Assembly (NCBI RefSeq): GCF_034092395.1
Contig: NZ_CP139301.1
Coordinates: forward strand, 496,001-560,000
DNA length: 64,000 nucleotides
From: Prochlorococcus sp. MIT 1307
GTDB taxonomy: Bacteria; Cyanobacteriota; Cyanobacteriia; PCC-6307; Cyanobiaceae
Direction: 5' to 3'
Below the pieces are notes generated by a model. It worked only from the letters and a program-made list of their open reading frames with translations. It searched no databases and had not been told where the DNA came from. Of this stretch, positions 45,145 through 51,268 are shown piece after piece. A program made the position numbers and the translations under genes. The number at the start of each line of letters is the position of its first letter. Within the stretch, counting starts at the first letter, position 1.

Positions 45145-47013
45145 TTGGTCAAAAAGAAACAGAAAATAATTTTAGGAATTTCATGTTTCTACCATGACAG
45201 TGCTGCTGCCTTGATTCGTGATGGCGAGATTGTTTCGGCAGTGCAAGAAGAACGATTTTCTAGAAAGAAGCACGATGCTGAATTTCCTGTAAACGCAATT
45301 CGCTACTGCCTTAAATCCCAGAATATTGATCTCAGAGATATTGAATCCATTGTTTATTACGAGAAGCCACTATTAACATTTGAGCGCCTCTTGGAGACAT
45401 ATCTCGGTGCTGCACCAAGAGGCGGTCGCTCATTTATTGCCGCAATGCAAGTTTGGTTAAAAGAAAAATTATTTTTAAAAGCCGGGCTCAAGAAGAAATT
45501 GAAGTCTTTACAACAAGAACTAGTTCCAGAAATGGAGCCCCAAATCCCAGAATTACTCTTCTCAGAGCATCACCTATCTCATGCCGCCGCTGCATTTTAT
45601 CCAAGTCCATTTGAAAAAGCAGTAATACTTTGTATGGATGGAGTAGGAGAGTGGGCTACAACTTCTACTTGGATTGGAAATCACAACACTATAAAACCTC
45701 TCTGGGAAATTAGTTTTCCTCATTCACTAGGCCTTCTCTACTCAGCATTCACTTATTACTGCGGATTTAAAGTAAATTCTGGCGAGTACAAATTAATGGG
45801 TCTAGCACCCTATGGAGAACCAAACTATGTAAAAGAAATCAAAGATAATCTAATTGATATTCAAGATGATGGCACTTTCAGATTAAACATTAGTTATTTT
45901 AAATATCATCGTGGGTTCCGCATGACAGGTCGGAAATTCCATCAACTCTTTGGAGCACCTCCAAGAGGAAATGAAACAGAGCTAACTCAGTTTCATATGG
46001 ATTTAGCGGCATCTATTCAAGTGGTAACAGAAGAAATTGTCATCAAGATTGCAAGATCGCTACAAAAAGAAACCGGTATAAATAAGCTTTGTCTTGCAGG
46101 TGGTGTTGCCTTAAATTGTGTAGCTAATGGCAAGTTATATAAAGAGAAAATCTTTGAGGAGATATGGATTCAACCGGCGAGTGGGGATGCAGGTTCTGCC
46201 TTAGGTGCAGCACTTATTGGTTGGCATCAGCAATTAAATAAGCCTCGACAAATCAAACCTAATGATTCAATGAAGGGAACTTATCTTGGTTGTGAGTTCT
46301 CTAATGAGGAGATTGTTAGTTATTTAGAAAAGGTCAATGCTTCTTTCGAAACACAAGAAGATGAAGAACTCTTTGAAAGGCTTGCTCAATGTCTTGATGA
46401 AGGGAAAATTATTGGTTGGTTTAATGGCGCCATGGAATTTGGGCCTAGAGCACTAGGTGGAAGATCAATCATTGGCGATCCACGTAATCAAACGATGCAA
46501 AGTGTAATGAATCTCAAGATCAAATATAGAGAGAGTTTTCGTCCTTTCGCACCATCAGTTTTAGAAGAAGATGTTGCTAGTCAATTTGAAATGGATACCA
46601 AAAGTCCTTATATGTTGTTAGTCGCACCTATAAAAAAAGAACTCTGCAGAAAAATGACCGAAGAGGAACAGAGACTTTTTGGGATTGATAAATTAAATAT
46701 TATCAGATCATCCCTTCCAGCAATTACTCATGTAGACTATTCTGCAAGAGTTCAAACAGTTAGTAAAAAAACAAATCCTCGTTATTATCATTTAATTAGT
46801 GCCTTCAAACGTAAAACTGGCTGTCCCACAATTGTCAACACCTCATTCAATGTAAGGGGCGAACCAATTGTTTGTACTCCCCAAGATGCCTACCGATGCT
46901 TTATGAGAACTGAGATGGATATACTTGTACTCCAAAATCAAATACTATTAAAGAGCGAACAACCAAATACAGAACAAGATGAAACTTGGAAACAGGAATT
47001 TGAATTAGATTAA
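45145..47013 (+). CDS. Carbamoyltransferase (NodU/CmcH/SxtI-like)
   Basis: This 622-residue O-carbamoyltransferase carries the N-terminal Kae1-like fold (ILGISCFYHDSAAALIRDG at about residues 8-26, then VSAVQEERFSRKKHDAEFP) with the iron-binding HHLSHAAAAFYPS, and the C-terminal domain with EFGPRALGGRSIIGDPRN and NTSFNVRGEPIVCTPQDA. The family transfers carbamoyl from carbamoyl phosphate to a hydroxyl of a sugar or secondary metabolite. The start is TTG at 45145. It is followed after 2 bp by an SxtJ-like gene and then a DUF5989 gene, reproducing the sxtI-sxtJ-sxtK order. The substrate is unknown. Confidence 0.93.
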   Translation: MVKKKQKIILGISCFYHDSAAALIRDGEIVSAVQEERFSRKKHDAEFPVNAIRYCLKSQNIDLRDIESIVYYEKPLLTFERLLETYLGAAPRGGRSFIAAMQVWLKEKLFLKAGLKKKLKSLQQELVPEMEPQIPELLFSEHHLSHAAAAFYPSPFEKAVILCMDGVGEWATTSTWIGNHNTIKPLWEISFPHSLGLLYSAFTYYCGFKVNSGEYKLMGLAPYGEPNYVKEIKDNLIDIQDDGTFRLNISYFKYHRGFRMTGRKFHQLFGAPPRGNETELTQFHMDLAASIQVVTEEIVIKIARSLQKETGINKLCLAGGVALNCVANGKLYKEKIFEEIWIQPASGDAGSALGAALIGWHQQLNKPRQIKPNDSMKGTYLGCEFSNEEIVSYLEKVNASFETQEDEELFERLAQCLDEGKIIGWFNGAMEFGPRALGGRSIIGDPRNQTMQSVMNLKIKYRESFRPFAPSVLEEDVASQFEMDTKSPYMLLVAPIKKELCRKMTEEEQRLFGIDKLNIIRSSLPAITHVDYSARVQTVSKKTNPRYYHLISAFKRKTGCPTIVNTSFNVRGEPIVCTPQDAYRCFMRTEMDILVLQNQILLKSEQPNTEQDETWKQEFELD

Positions 47014-47015
47014 TC

Positions 47016-47408
47016 ATGACAAATTCTATTTCCAAAAAACAATTACGTGAATTTGGATTTCTCATTGGATTTGGATTCCCAATTCTTATTGGATGGCTAC
47101 TTCCAGCAATTGGGGGACATGTTTTCAGGTTTTGGACTTTATGGATAGCTTCTCCTGCTTTGGTTCTTGGGATTCTGAAACCACATTTACTTTTATACCC
47201 ATATAGGGGATGGATGGCATTAGGATATGGACTTGGATGGATTAATAGTCGTATTATTCTTGGATTAGTTTTCCTTATAGTACTTCAGCCCATTGCTTAC
47301 ATTATGAGAGTTTTCGGTTACGACCCTCTTAGAAAAAAAGAAAGCAATGAGAAATCTTATAGAGAAAACAAACAAAACCACCAAACAGATTTAACCCGCA
47401 TCTTCTAA
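47016..47408 (+). CDS. SxtJ-like membrane protein
   Basis: This 130-residue integral membrane protein resembles the SxtJ family. Four hydrophobic segments are visible: FGFLIGFGFPILIGWLLPAI, FWTLWIASPALVLGIL, a MALGYGLGWINSRIILGLVF region, and VLQPIAYIMRVFGYDPL with a basic C-terminal tail. It lies 2 bp after the carbamoyltransferase gene and 4 bp before the DUF5989 gene. SxtJ-type proteins are found beside carbamoyltransferases in many bacteria, and their role is not known; a membrane scaffold or substrate carrier is inference. Confidence 0.8.
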   Translation: MTNSISKKQLREFGFLIGFGFPILIGWLLPAIGGHVFRFWTLWIASPALVLGILKPHLLLYPYRGWMALGYGLGWINSRIILGLVFLIVLQPIAYIMRVFGYDPLRKKESNEKSYRENKQNHQTDLTRIF

Positions 47409-47412
47409 TGCT

Positions 47413-47574
47413 ATGGAAGCTTTCTTAGATCTCACCAAAGATATCTGGGACTTTTTAAGAGCTCGTAAGAAATACTGGCTAGCACCTTTAATTATAACAA
47501 TTGTTTTAATGGGCGCCTTAATTATATTCACTCAGGGCTCTGTTGTCGCTCCATTTATTTATTCAATTTTCTAA
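47413..47574 (+). CDS. DUF5989/SxtK-like membrane protein, 53 aa
   Basis: This 53-residue protein has an amphipathic start (MEAFLDLTKDIWDFLRARKK), then YWLAPLIITIVLMGALIIFT as a single membrane helix and a short QGSVVAPFIYSIF tail. This pattern matches DUF5989, the family that includes SxtK and typically follows an SxtJ gene. ATG at 47413 gives the right N-terminus; an ATG seven bases earlier is in another frame. It completes the three-gene module. Confidence 0.8.
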   Translation: MEAFLDLTKDIWDFLRARKKYWLAPLIITIVLMGALIIFTQGSVVAPFIYSIF

Positions 47575-47727
47575 GTCTCAACATGGAATTCCACAATTTC
47601 TTAGAATCTTTTGAAAATGGCTTTAAATCATTTCGTCTCTAAATAGTTATCAGGGAATAATTGCCAGTTATATAACTTGAAGGCTTATTTTGATTGGCTT
47701 TTCGTTGGGATCAACTTTAGAAAAATT

Positions 47728-47791
47728 GATTAGTGTCGGTGGTGTCTCAAAGATATCGCTTCCGACTTCAAAACTCTATTGCTTCTTCACT
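47728..47791 (+). repeat. Duplicated leader element, copy B
   Basis: This is the second copy of the 63-bp element found at 44440-44502, again ending directly before an ATG (47792). Conserved blocks are GATTA, GTGTCGGTGGTG, AAAGATATCGCTTCC and ACTCTATTGCTTC. It is open in the downstream frame here, but the non-coding state of copy A argues that it is a leader rather than a coding extension. Confidence 0.75.
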
Positions 47792-47956
47792 ATGGATTGG
47801 GAATCTGCAAGGAAACACTGCAAAGAAAAGAACTGGCAATGGTCACTAGAACTGATCAATCAAGCCCAACAAGAGATGGAAGAGCTAGAAAAGAAGATTA
47901 AAAAGCTAGAAGACCAACAGAAAGCACAACGCTTGTACAACGCTTGCAATTACTGA
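47792..47956 (+). CDS. Coiled-coil micro-protein, 54 aa (cassette gene 1)
   Basis: This 54-residue protein starts at ATG 47792 after leader B. It opens MDWESARKHCKEKNWQWSLE and continues into a strongly charged coiled coil (QQEMEELEKKIKKLEDQQKA). A frame open from TTG 47690 is not preferred because it would translate the leader. Its stop shares a base with the next start (TGATG). A fragment of its 3' end recurs at 50934-51010. Function is unknown. Confidence 0.65.
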   Translation: MDWESARKHCKEKNWQWSLELINQAQQEMEELEKKIKKLEDQQKAQRLYNACNY

Positions 47957-48129
47957 TGGAAGCACCTAAATGGAAGCCAACTGAACAGGAAAGAGAGGTA
48001 ATGGAAGCCGTTTGGATGCAAGTCAAAGGAGCATGCGAGAAACTAAAAGAAGAAACCAACGCCACTGATAAGCACGTCAAAAAGATGCTTCTTGAAATGG
48101 CTGACCGCTATTACTCAAAAAAAGAATGA
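47956..48129 (+). CDS. Acidic helical micro-protein, 57 aa (cassette gene 2)
   Basis: This 57-residue protein (ATG 47956) reads MEAPKWKPTEQEREVMEAVW, then MQVKGACEKLKEETNATD and a C-terminal helix ending ADRYYSKKE. It is soluble and helical, perhaps a partner of the coiled-coil protein before it. The start overlaps the preceding stop by one base, and its own stop overlaps the next start in ATGA. No known domain is recognised. Confidence 0.65.
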   Translation: MEAPKWKPTEQEREVMEAVWMQVKGACEKLKEETNATDKHVKKMLLEMADRYYSKKE

Positions 48130-48260
48130 ACCATCTAACTGCCACTTACATCGATTTCATTCAAACCTTTGGTGTGATTCTGATCTTTGGTGTTGCGGCT
48201 TATGCCGTTAAGGAGATGCTGCTACGTGTAGAGAAAGTACAAATCAAAATAAAAGACTGA
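48126..48260 (+). CDS. Single-helix micro-protein, 44 aa (cassette gene 3)
   Basis: This 44-residue protein has one membrane helix (TFGVILIFGVAAYAVKEML, residues 14-32) and a basic tail (LLRVEKVQIKIKD). It starts in ATGA overlap with gene 2 and ends one base before gene 4. A full-length copy inactivated by a nonsense mutation lies at 44725-44859, proving that the gene was duplicated as part of a cassette. Confidence 0.7.
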   Translation: MNHLTATYIDFIQTFGVILIFGVAAYAVKEMLLRVEKVQIKIKD

Positions 48261-48261
48261 C

Positions 48262-48432
48262 GTGGATGCTCTTGACCCACTAAGCCAAGTCGCTGGAGGG
48301 AATGCTCCTTCCCCGCTGTTGTTGATCATGGGATGTATTGGTGCGTTCTTTGCTGGTGCGTTGATCACCTCGCTAATGAGAGGAAGGCAAGAGCAGGGCT
48401 GGTTTAAAAGGAATGAGGAAGATGATGAATGA
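48262..48432 (+). CDS. Single-helix micro-protein, 56 aa (cassette gene 4)
   Basis: The GTG at 48262, one base after gene 3, begins a 56-residue frame: VDALDPLSQVAGGNAPSP, the helix LLLIMGCIGAFFAGALITSL and a charged tail (MRGRQEQGWFKRNEEDDE). In the duplicated copy at 44861 the start is ATG. The stop overlaps the ATG of the next (decayed) gene in ATGA. The tail with mixed basic/acidic residues is probably cytosolic. Confidence 0.68.
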   Translation: MDALDPLSQVAGGNAPSPLLLIMGCIGAFFAGALITSLMRGRQEQGWFKRNEEDDE

Positions 48433-48829
48433 CATTTGCTTCTATTTCTGACGAGATGGATTGCAATACCAAGGGTATCTAGATCACAAAGCCTTGATAA
48501 ATACGACGATACCTATGAATTACTTGAAGAGATCTATGGGGATATGCTGCTCAGATGCTGATTATGAGGGCCGTCCTTATTACGAAATTGTTGAAGAGAA
48601 GGATTCATTGCTCATGAAATTATGCAATTTTGCGTGGAACGGAAAGGCTATATCCTTTCACTTTGTCCTGCCTCCAAAAGATAAAAATCAAAAGCACCTA
48701 AACGTGGTTGCATTTTGTTCGGTCTTCCGATTACAAAACTACGGTTTTCTAAATCATTATCAGCATCAGGCATTTCATTATTTGCCTTACTATTCAATCA
48801 GGCGTAAGGGGCTACTAACCACTAGTTAA
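48429..48829 (+). pseudogene. Frameshifted cassette gene 5
   Basis: ATG at 48429 (ATGA overlap with gene 4) opens MTFASISDEMD, which soon hits TAG. The continuation GLQYQGYLDHKALI reads in a second frame, KYDDTYELLEEIYGD in a third, and CCSDADYEGRPYYEIVEEKD back in the second. Joined in order these make one coherent acidic protein, whereas the single-frame reading puts the implausible NTTIPMNYLKRSMGI in the middle. So three indels have broken the gene; the frame that runs on to 48829 is probably no longer translated into a functional product. Confidence 0.65.
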
Positions 48830-48933
48830 GTGCTGAAGGGATACAACACATCTTTCAGTGGTTACTCAAGTGTTTGCAATATCGGAGTATTCACTCGTTT
48901 CTAACGCCAATTTTTCAACTAACAGGAGAAATT

Positions 48934-49050
48934 ATGGTTTGGCAATTCCCACCTTTAGGAGCTTGTATAGGACTGTTATTAATTTCAATCGGGATTGTTG
49001 TAGGGTTCGATATCCGTTTCAAGCCTGATAGCCAAGATCCGAAATCGTAA
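48934..49050 (+). CDS. Single-helix micro-protein, 38 aa
   Basis: ATG at 48934 is preceded by AGGAGA (a good ribosome site) and opens a 38-residue frame: MVWQFPPLGAC, the helix IGLLLISIGIVVGF and a short polar tail (DIRFKPDSQDPKS). This layout of a short N-terminus, one helix and a soluble tail is shared by several micro-genes in the island. Function is unknown. Confidence 0.6.
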   Translation: MVWQFPPLGACIGLLLISIGIVVGFDIRFKPDSQDPKS

Positions 49051-49368
49051 GTGAAAGTGAATGTTTGCTCTGTATGACTTCTCTAAAGATTGAACATGCC
49101 TCTTGACAATACAATACCTTTCTATTACAAGCCTAGACGAACAATGATTTAAGAGAAACTAAATAATATTTGCGGAGAACTGTATATATATGATCTGTAT
49201 TCATAAATAAAAGAATATCTATGTTGACAAGAAATTGAATCAAACCATGGATTACCAATAGCTTAGATTAACTGCTGTCAGTTGCTTTAAAGAGATATTT
49301 GATTATGAATAATTAATTTTCGGTTAGCCGTACCTTCATACTCCGTAACACAATTGTTATAGTTCTTT
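49051..49368. other. Spacer before hli cluster
   Basis: This is about 320 bp without a convincing gene (the longest ATG frame is 18 codons at 49096). Near the right end TAACACAATTGTTA has 5-bp inverted arms (TAACA/TGTTA) and may be an operator or part of the hli promoter. Confidence 0.35.
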
Positions 49369-49395
49369 ACAGGTTGGATTCGACCTGTCCTTTTT
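49369..49395 (+). terminator. Hairpin with T-run in the hli leader
   Basis: ACAGGT (49369-49374) pairs with ACCTGT (49383-49388) and is followed by CC and five T. It lies only 19 bp before the first hli ATG, so it would end transcripts arriving from upstream or act as an attenuator for the hli genes. Confidence 0.6.
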
Positions 49396-49413
49396 CTTTA
49401 TTTAGATTTCTCA

Positions 49414-49554
49414 ATGGGTAACTCTCCTCAGCTCATGGCTCTTTCTTCACCAGCACTTGCTGAACGTGTTAATGGTTGGCTAGCCATGATCGCTTTTGAT
49501 GTAGTTGTTATTAGTTATGTACTAACTGGACAAATTATTCCTGGTGTTTTCTAA
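49414..49554 (+). CDS. hli: High-light-inducible protein (Hli), 46 aa
   Basis: This is a 46-residue one-helix relative of plant LHC proteins. The chlorophyll-binding helix has the family pattern ERVNGWLAMIAFDVVVISYV and the C-terminal TGQIIPGVF shared by short Hli proteins. In Prochlorococcus these proteins protect photosystems by dissipating excess light energy and chaperoning pigments in the thylakoid membrane. It has a slightly longer N-terminus (MGNSPQLMALSSPAL) than the two following copies. The terminator-like hairpin upstream suggests regulated expression. Confidence 0.92.
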   Translation: MGNSPQLMALSSPALAERVNGWLAMIAFDVVVISYVLTGQIIPGVF

Positions 49555-49613
49555 GCAAAACTTCATCCAGTATTCCTAAATTACTTTCAAATCAAAAATC
49601 ATCAACTAAAACC

Positions 49614-49721
49614 ATGACTGAAAATGCTGAGCTTCAAAATGGCCGTTGGGCAATGATCGGATTCGATATTGCTCTTATTAGTTACATCTTCACTGGTCAA
49701 ATTATTCCTGGTGTTTTCTAA
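49614..49721 (+). CDS. hli: High-light-inducible protein (Hli), 35 aa
   Basis: This is a 35-residue Hli. ENAELQNGRWAMIGFDIAL carries the E..N.R chlorophyll-ligand motif, and the C-terminus is TGQIIPGVF as in its neighbours. It is second of three tandem copies (59 bp after the first) and surely co-expressed. The N-terminus is minimal. Location is the thylakoid membrane. Confidence 0.92.
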   Translation: MTENAELQNGRWAMIGFDIALISYIFTGQIIPGVF

Positions 49722-49790
49722 AGATGACACAAATTAAAAAATAACTATTACGTTATTTCTTCAGACAAACAAACACTATCTCCAAAAACA

Positions 49791-49898
49791 ATGAAAGAAA
49801 GCGCTGAAATGCAAAACGGAAGGTGGGCAATGGTTGGCATCCTTGCTGCTATTGGAACCTACACATTTACTGGCCAAATTATTCCTGGTATTTTTTAA
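49791..49898 (+). CDS. hli: High-light-inducible protein (Hli), 35 aa
   Basis: This is the third tandem Hli, 35 residues, with ESAEMQNGRWAMVGILAAIG (E..N.R motif) and TGQIIPGIF. The helix after the motif differs from copy two (ILAAIGTYTF vs FDIALISYIF), showing that the three copies have diverged rather than being recent repeats. Such multi-copy hli groups are often linked to cyanophage exchange. Confidence 0.92.
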   Translation: MKESAEMQNGRWAMVGILAAIGTYTFTGQIIPGIF

Positions 49899-49902
49899 AG
49901 CT

Positions 49903-49968
49903 ATGGAAATGAACCCTTTCAAACCTTTGAAGCAATTTGTTCAAGGGATCTATAAACGATCTAACTAA
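49903..49968 (+). CDS. Possible micro-protein, 21 aa
   Basis: A 21-residue basic frame (MEMNPFKPLKQFVQGIYKRS) starts 4 bp after the third hli stop. The tight spacing suggests a real peptide, but it is too short for firm support. Confidence 0.35.
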   Translation: MEMNPFKPLKQFVQGIYKRSN

Positions 49969-49991
49969 TCTTCTTTTTAAGGAGCTTAAAA

Positions 49992-50165
49992 ATGGGAATT
50001 GGTGCATTATTTCTAACATCCATATCTACTGGGATTATTACCCAGGAAGAATTGGGTTGGGTCACGAGAAATCAAGTAGATTTCTCTAGATGTGAACTAG
50101 CTACAGCTTTGAAACTGGGCCAATTAATAGATTCAGGTCAGCTTCAACTTGGAAGCAGACCTTGA
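49992..50165 (+). CDS. Hypothetical protein, 57 aa
   Basis: This 57-residue frame has AAGGAG before the ATG (49979-49984), a proper ribosome site. It begins MGIGALFLTSISTGIITQEE, with a short hydrophobic N-terminus, and continues as a soluble helical part (LGWVTRNQVDFSRCELATAL, then KLGQLIDSGQLQLGSRP). It is downstream of the hli genes and may belong to the same unit. No function is known. Confidence 0.62.
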   Translation: MGIGALFLTSISTGIITQEELGWVTRNQVDFSRCELATALKLGQLIDSGQLQLGSRP

Positions 50166-50207
50166 ATCTTATAAATATCACATTTTAATGATTTGTATCT
50201 AATCAGC

Positions 50208-50390
50208 ATGACAACATCATCTCTAATATCTAATCAAGATCTCTTTAAAGATCGCCAATTCTTATCAACTGGATTATTTTTAAGTAGTTCATTGCTTTTT
50301 GTATTGATTGGAATTGAGTTCCACTATCAATACCTTCATAATCCAGCAGTTCATATTTTCTTTCAATCAAAAGGGATTTTCCTTTTCTAA
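50208..50390 (+). CDS. Single-helix membrane protein, 60 aa
   Basis: This 60-residue protein starts at ATG 50208 (an upstream TTG at 50193 is less likely). A polar N-terminus (MTTSSLISNQDLFKDRQFLS) precedes a hydrophobic helix (TGLFLSSSLLFVLIGIEF) and a short tail with HYQYLHNPAVHIFFQS. It resembles other one-helix proteins of the island and may be light-regulated with the hli genes, though that is inference. Confidence 0.55.
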   Translation: MTTSSLISNQDLFKDRQFLSTGLFLSSSLLFVLIGIEFHYQYLHNPAVHIFFQSKGIFLF

Positions 50391-50496
50391 CGAAATAGTA
50401 ATCACAAAAAAATTAATAAATTCTCTTGAAGATTGTAATTACAATAAGGATTCTACAAAGTTAAACCTATTTATTTGTAATTTGCTAAAGACTAAA

Positions 50497-50604
50497 GTGT
50501 CTGAAAAAATTTCTTCTGCTCTAAACTCACTATTTCGAGATTTAGTTGAATTTTCTTTCTTTTGTGTCATCGGCATAGCTGCTGGATCGATAGGCCTGTT
50601 ATGA
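50497..50604 (+). CDS. Single-helix micro-protein, 35 aa (AAGSxGL family)
   Basis: I place the start at GTG 50497, giving MSEKISSALNSLFRDLVEF and then SFFCVIGIAAGSIGLL. This aligns along its length with the 38-residue protein at 37297-37413 (RISVALNK...RDLLEFFFFC, then GFAAGSLGL). A longer reading from 50308 has no homologous support. Its stop overlaps the start of the next gene in ATGA. It probably inserts one helix in the membrane. Confidence 0.65.
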   Translation: MSEKISSALNSLFRDLVEFSFFCVIGIAAGSIGLL

Positions 50605-50702
50605 ACTTCTTCTCGATAATCTTTTTCACTTCTGCAGCTGCGTTGTTTTACATCGCCGCATTTCTTTGGAGAGGTCTTTCAAGAAGAAGATCAACTAATT
50701 AA
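50601..50702 (+). CDS. Single-helix micro-protein, 33 aa
   Basis: ATG at 50601 overlaps the previous stop (ATGA). The 33-residue product is a single helix (MNFFSIIFFTSAAALFYIAA) with a basic tail (FLWRGLSRRRSTN), so the C-terminus is probably cytosolic. Coupling to the AAGSxGL-family gene suggests that the two proteins act together. Confidence 0.58.
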   Translation: MNFFSIIFFTSAAALFYIAAFLWRGLSRRRSTN

Positions 50703-50755
50703 TTGGCATTGCTTTTCTCATTCAAAAGAACTTCCTCTGTTTTTTATTTACTGCT

Positions 50756-50932
50756 ATGTCTTTAGGTGAACTTCAAGCATCTGTAGATAGTTTTCCTGCA
50801 TGGAAAGCACTTCTGTGGTGTTTTTATCCGATGGCTACTCTTGTTCTATTGGAATTGCTGGCACGACAAATTGATGATGATGATGACCAAGATGGAGGAA
50901 AGATGATTCCAGCCATACAAGGTGCTCAATAA
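50756..50932 (+). CDS. Single-helix protein with D5QDGG tail, 58 aa
   Basis: This 58-residue protein has MSLGELQASVDSFPAWKAL, a helix (LLWCFYPMATLVLLELLA) and a tail RQIDDDDDQDGGKMIPAIQG. The acidic DDDDDQDGG-x-M-x-P motif is shared with the protein beside NTRC at 35177-35338, though the N-terminal regions differ. Immediately after its stop lies a fragment of cassette gene 1, indicating a recombination junction. Function is unknown. Confidence 0.65.
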   Translation: MSLGELQASVDSFPAWKALLWCFYPMATLVLLELLARQIDDDDDQDGGKMIPAIQGAQ

Positions 50933-50933
50933 G

Positions 50934-51010
50934 AAGAAGATTAAAAAACTAGAAGTCCAACAGAAAGCACAACGCTTTACAACGCTTGCAATTACTGATG
51001 GAAGCACCTA
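50934..51010 (+). pseudogene. Displaced fragment of cassette genes 1/2
   Basis: This sequence of about 77 bp nearly matches 47891-47968 (the end of cassette gene 1 and the first codons of gene 2), including AAGCACAACGCTT and the overlap region ACTGATGGAAGCACCTA. A deletion of two bases (CTTTACAACG vs CTTGTACAACG with flanking changes) breaks the frame. It abuts the stop of the preceding gene, so it arrived by recombination. Confidence 0.8.
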
Positions 51011-51202
51011 CTGGGGCATACAAATGGGAGGACCAGTTACGGATCTTGCTTATAGAACTAACCCTAGTGACTTTTTGTTTTCAAGCTATATCAGGATTCT
51101 TATTTCAAGCCTTGAATTAAAAATCTACCTCTGATGATCTGTAAATTCTTTTTTGCCGCGGCTAATACAAGTGATGGCTTTATTTTTATTACTCCACGTA
51201 AA
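51011..51202. other. Gene-free junction sequence
   Basis: This short AT-rich stretch lies between the displaced fragment and the GGTAGGACC repeats. A plus-strand frame continuing from the fragment is not convincing. Confidence 0.3.
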
Positions 51203-51253
51203 TTTTGGTAGGACCTTTGGTAAGACCACTTGGTAGGACCTACTGGTAGGACC
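51203..51253 (+). repeat. Four tandem TTGGTAGGACC-type repeats
   Basis: Four units of 12-13 bp follow each other: TTTTGGTAGGACC, TTTGGTAAGACC, ACTTGGTAGGACC and TACTGGTAGGACC. The core GGTA(G/A)GACC is preserved in all four. They sit 16 bp before the ATG of the frameshifted ORF and could be protein-binding sites or a decayed tandem repeat. They are too short and without spacers to be CRISPR. Confidence 0.85.
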
Positions 51254-51268
51254 ACCCATAAAGTATCC

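Noticed and set aside
49361-49395. Possible tRNA T-arm (rc reads GGTCGAATCC)
   Set aside because: No acceptor, D or anticodon arm can be found around it. A simple terminator-type hairpin explains it.
50308-50604. 98-codon reading from TTG 50308
   Set aside because: Only the last 35 codons match the AAGSxGL family; the upstream part overlaps another gene. GTG 50497 is preferred.
51203-51253. GGTAGGACC repeats considered as a CRISPR array
   Set aside because: Units are 12-13 bp and contiguous without spacers, and no cas gene is nearby.
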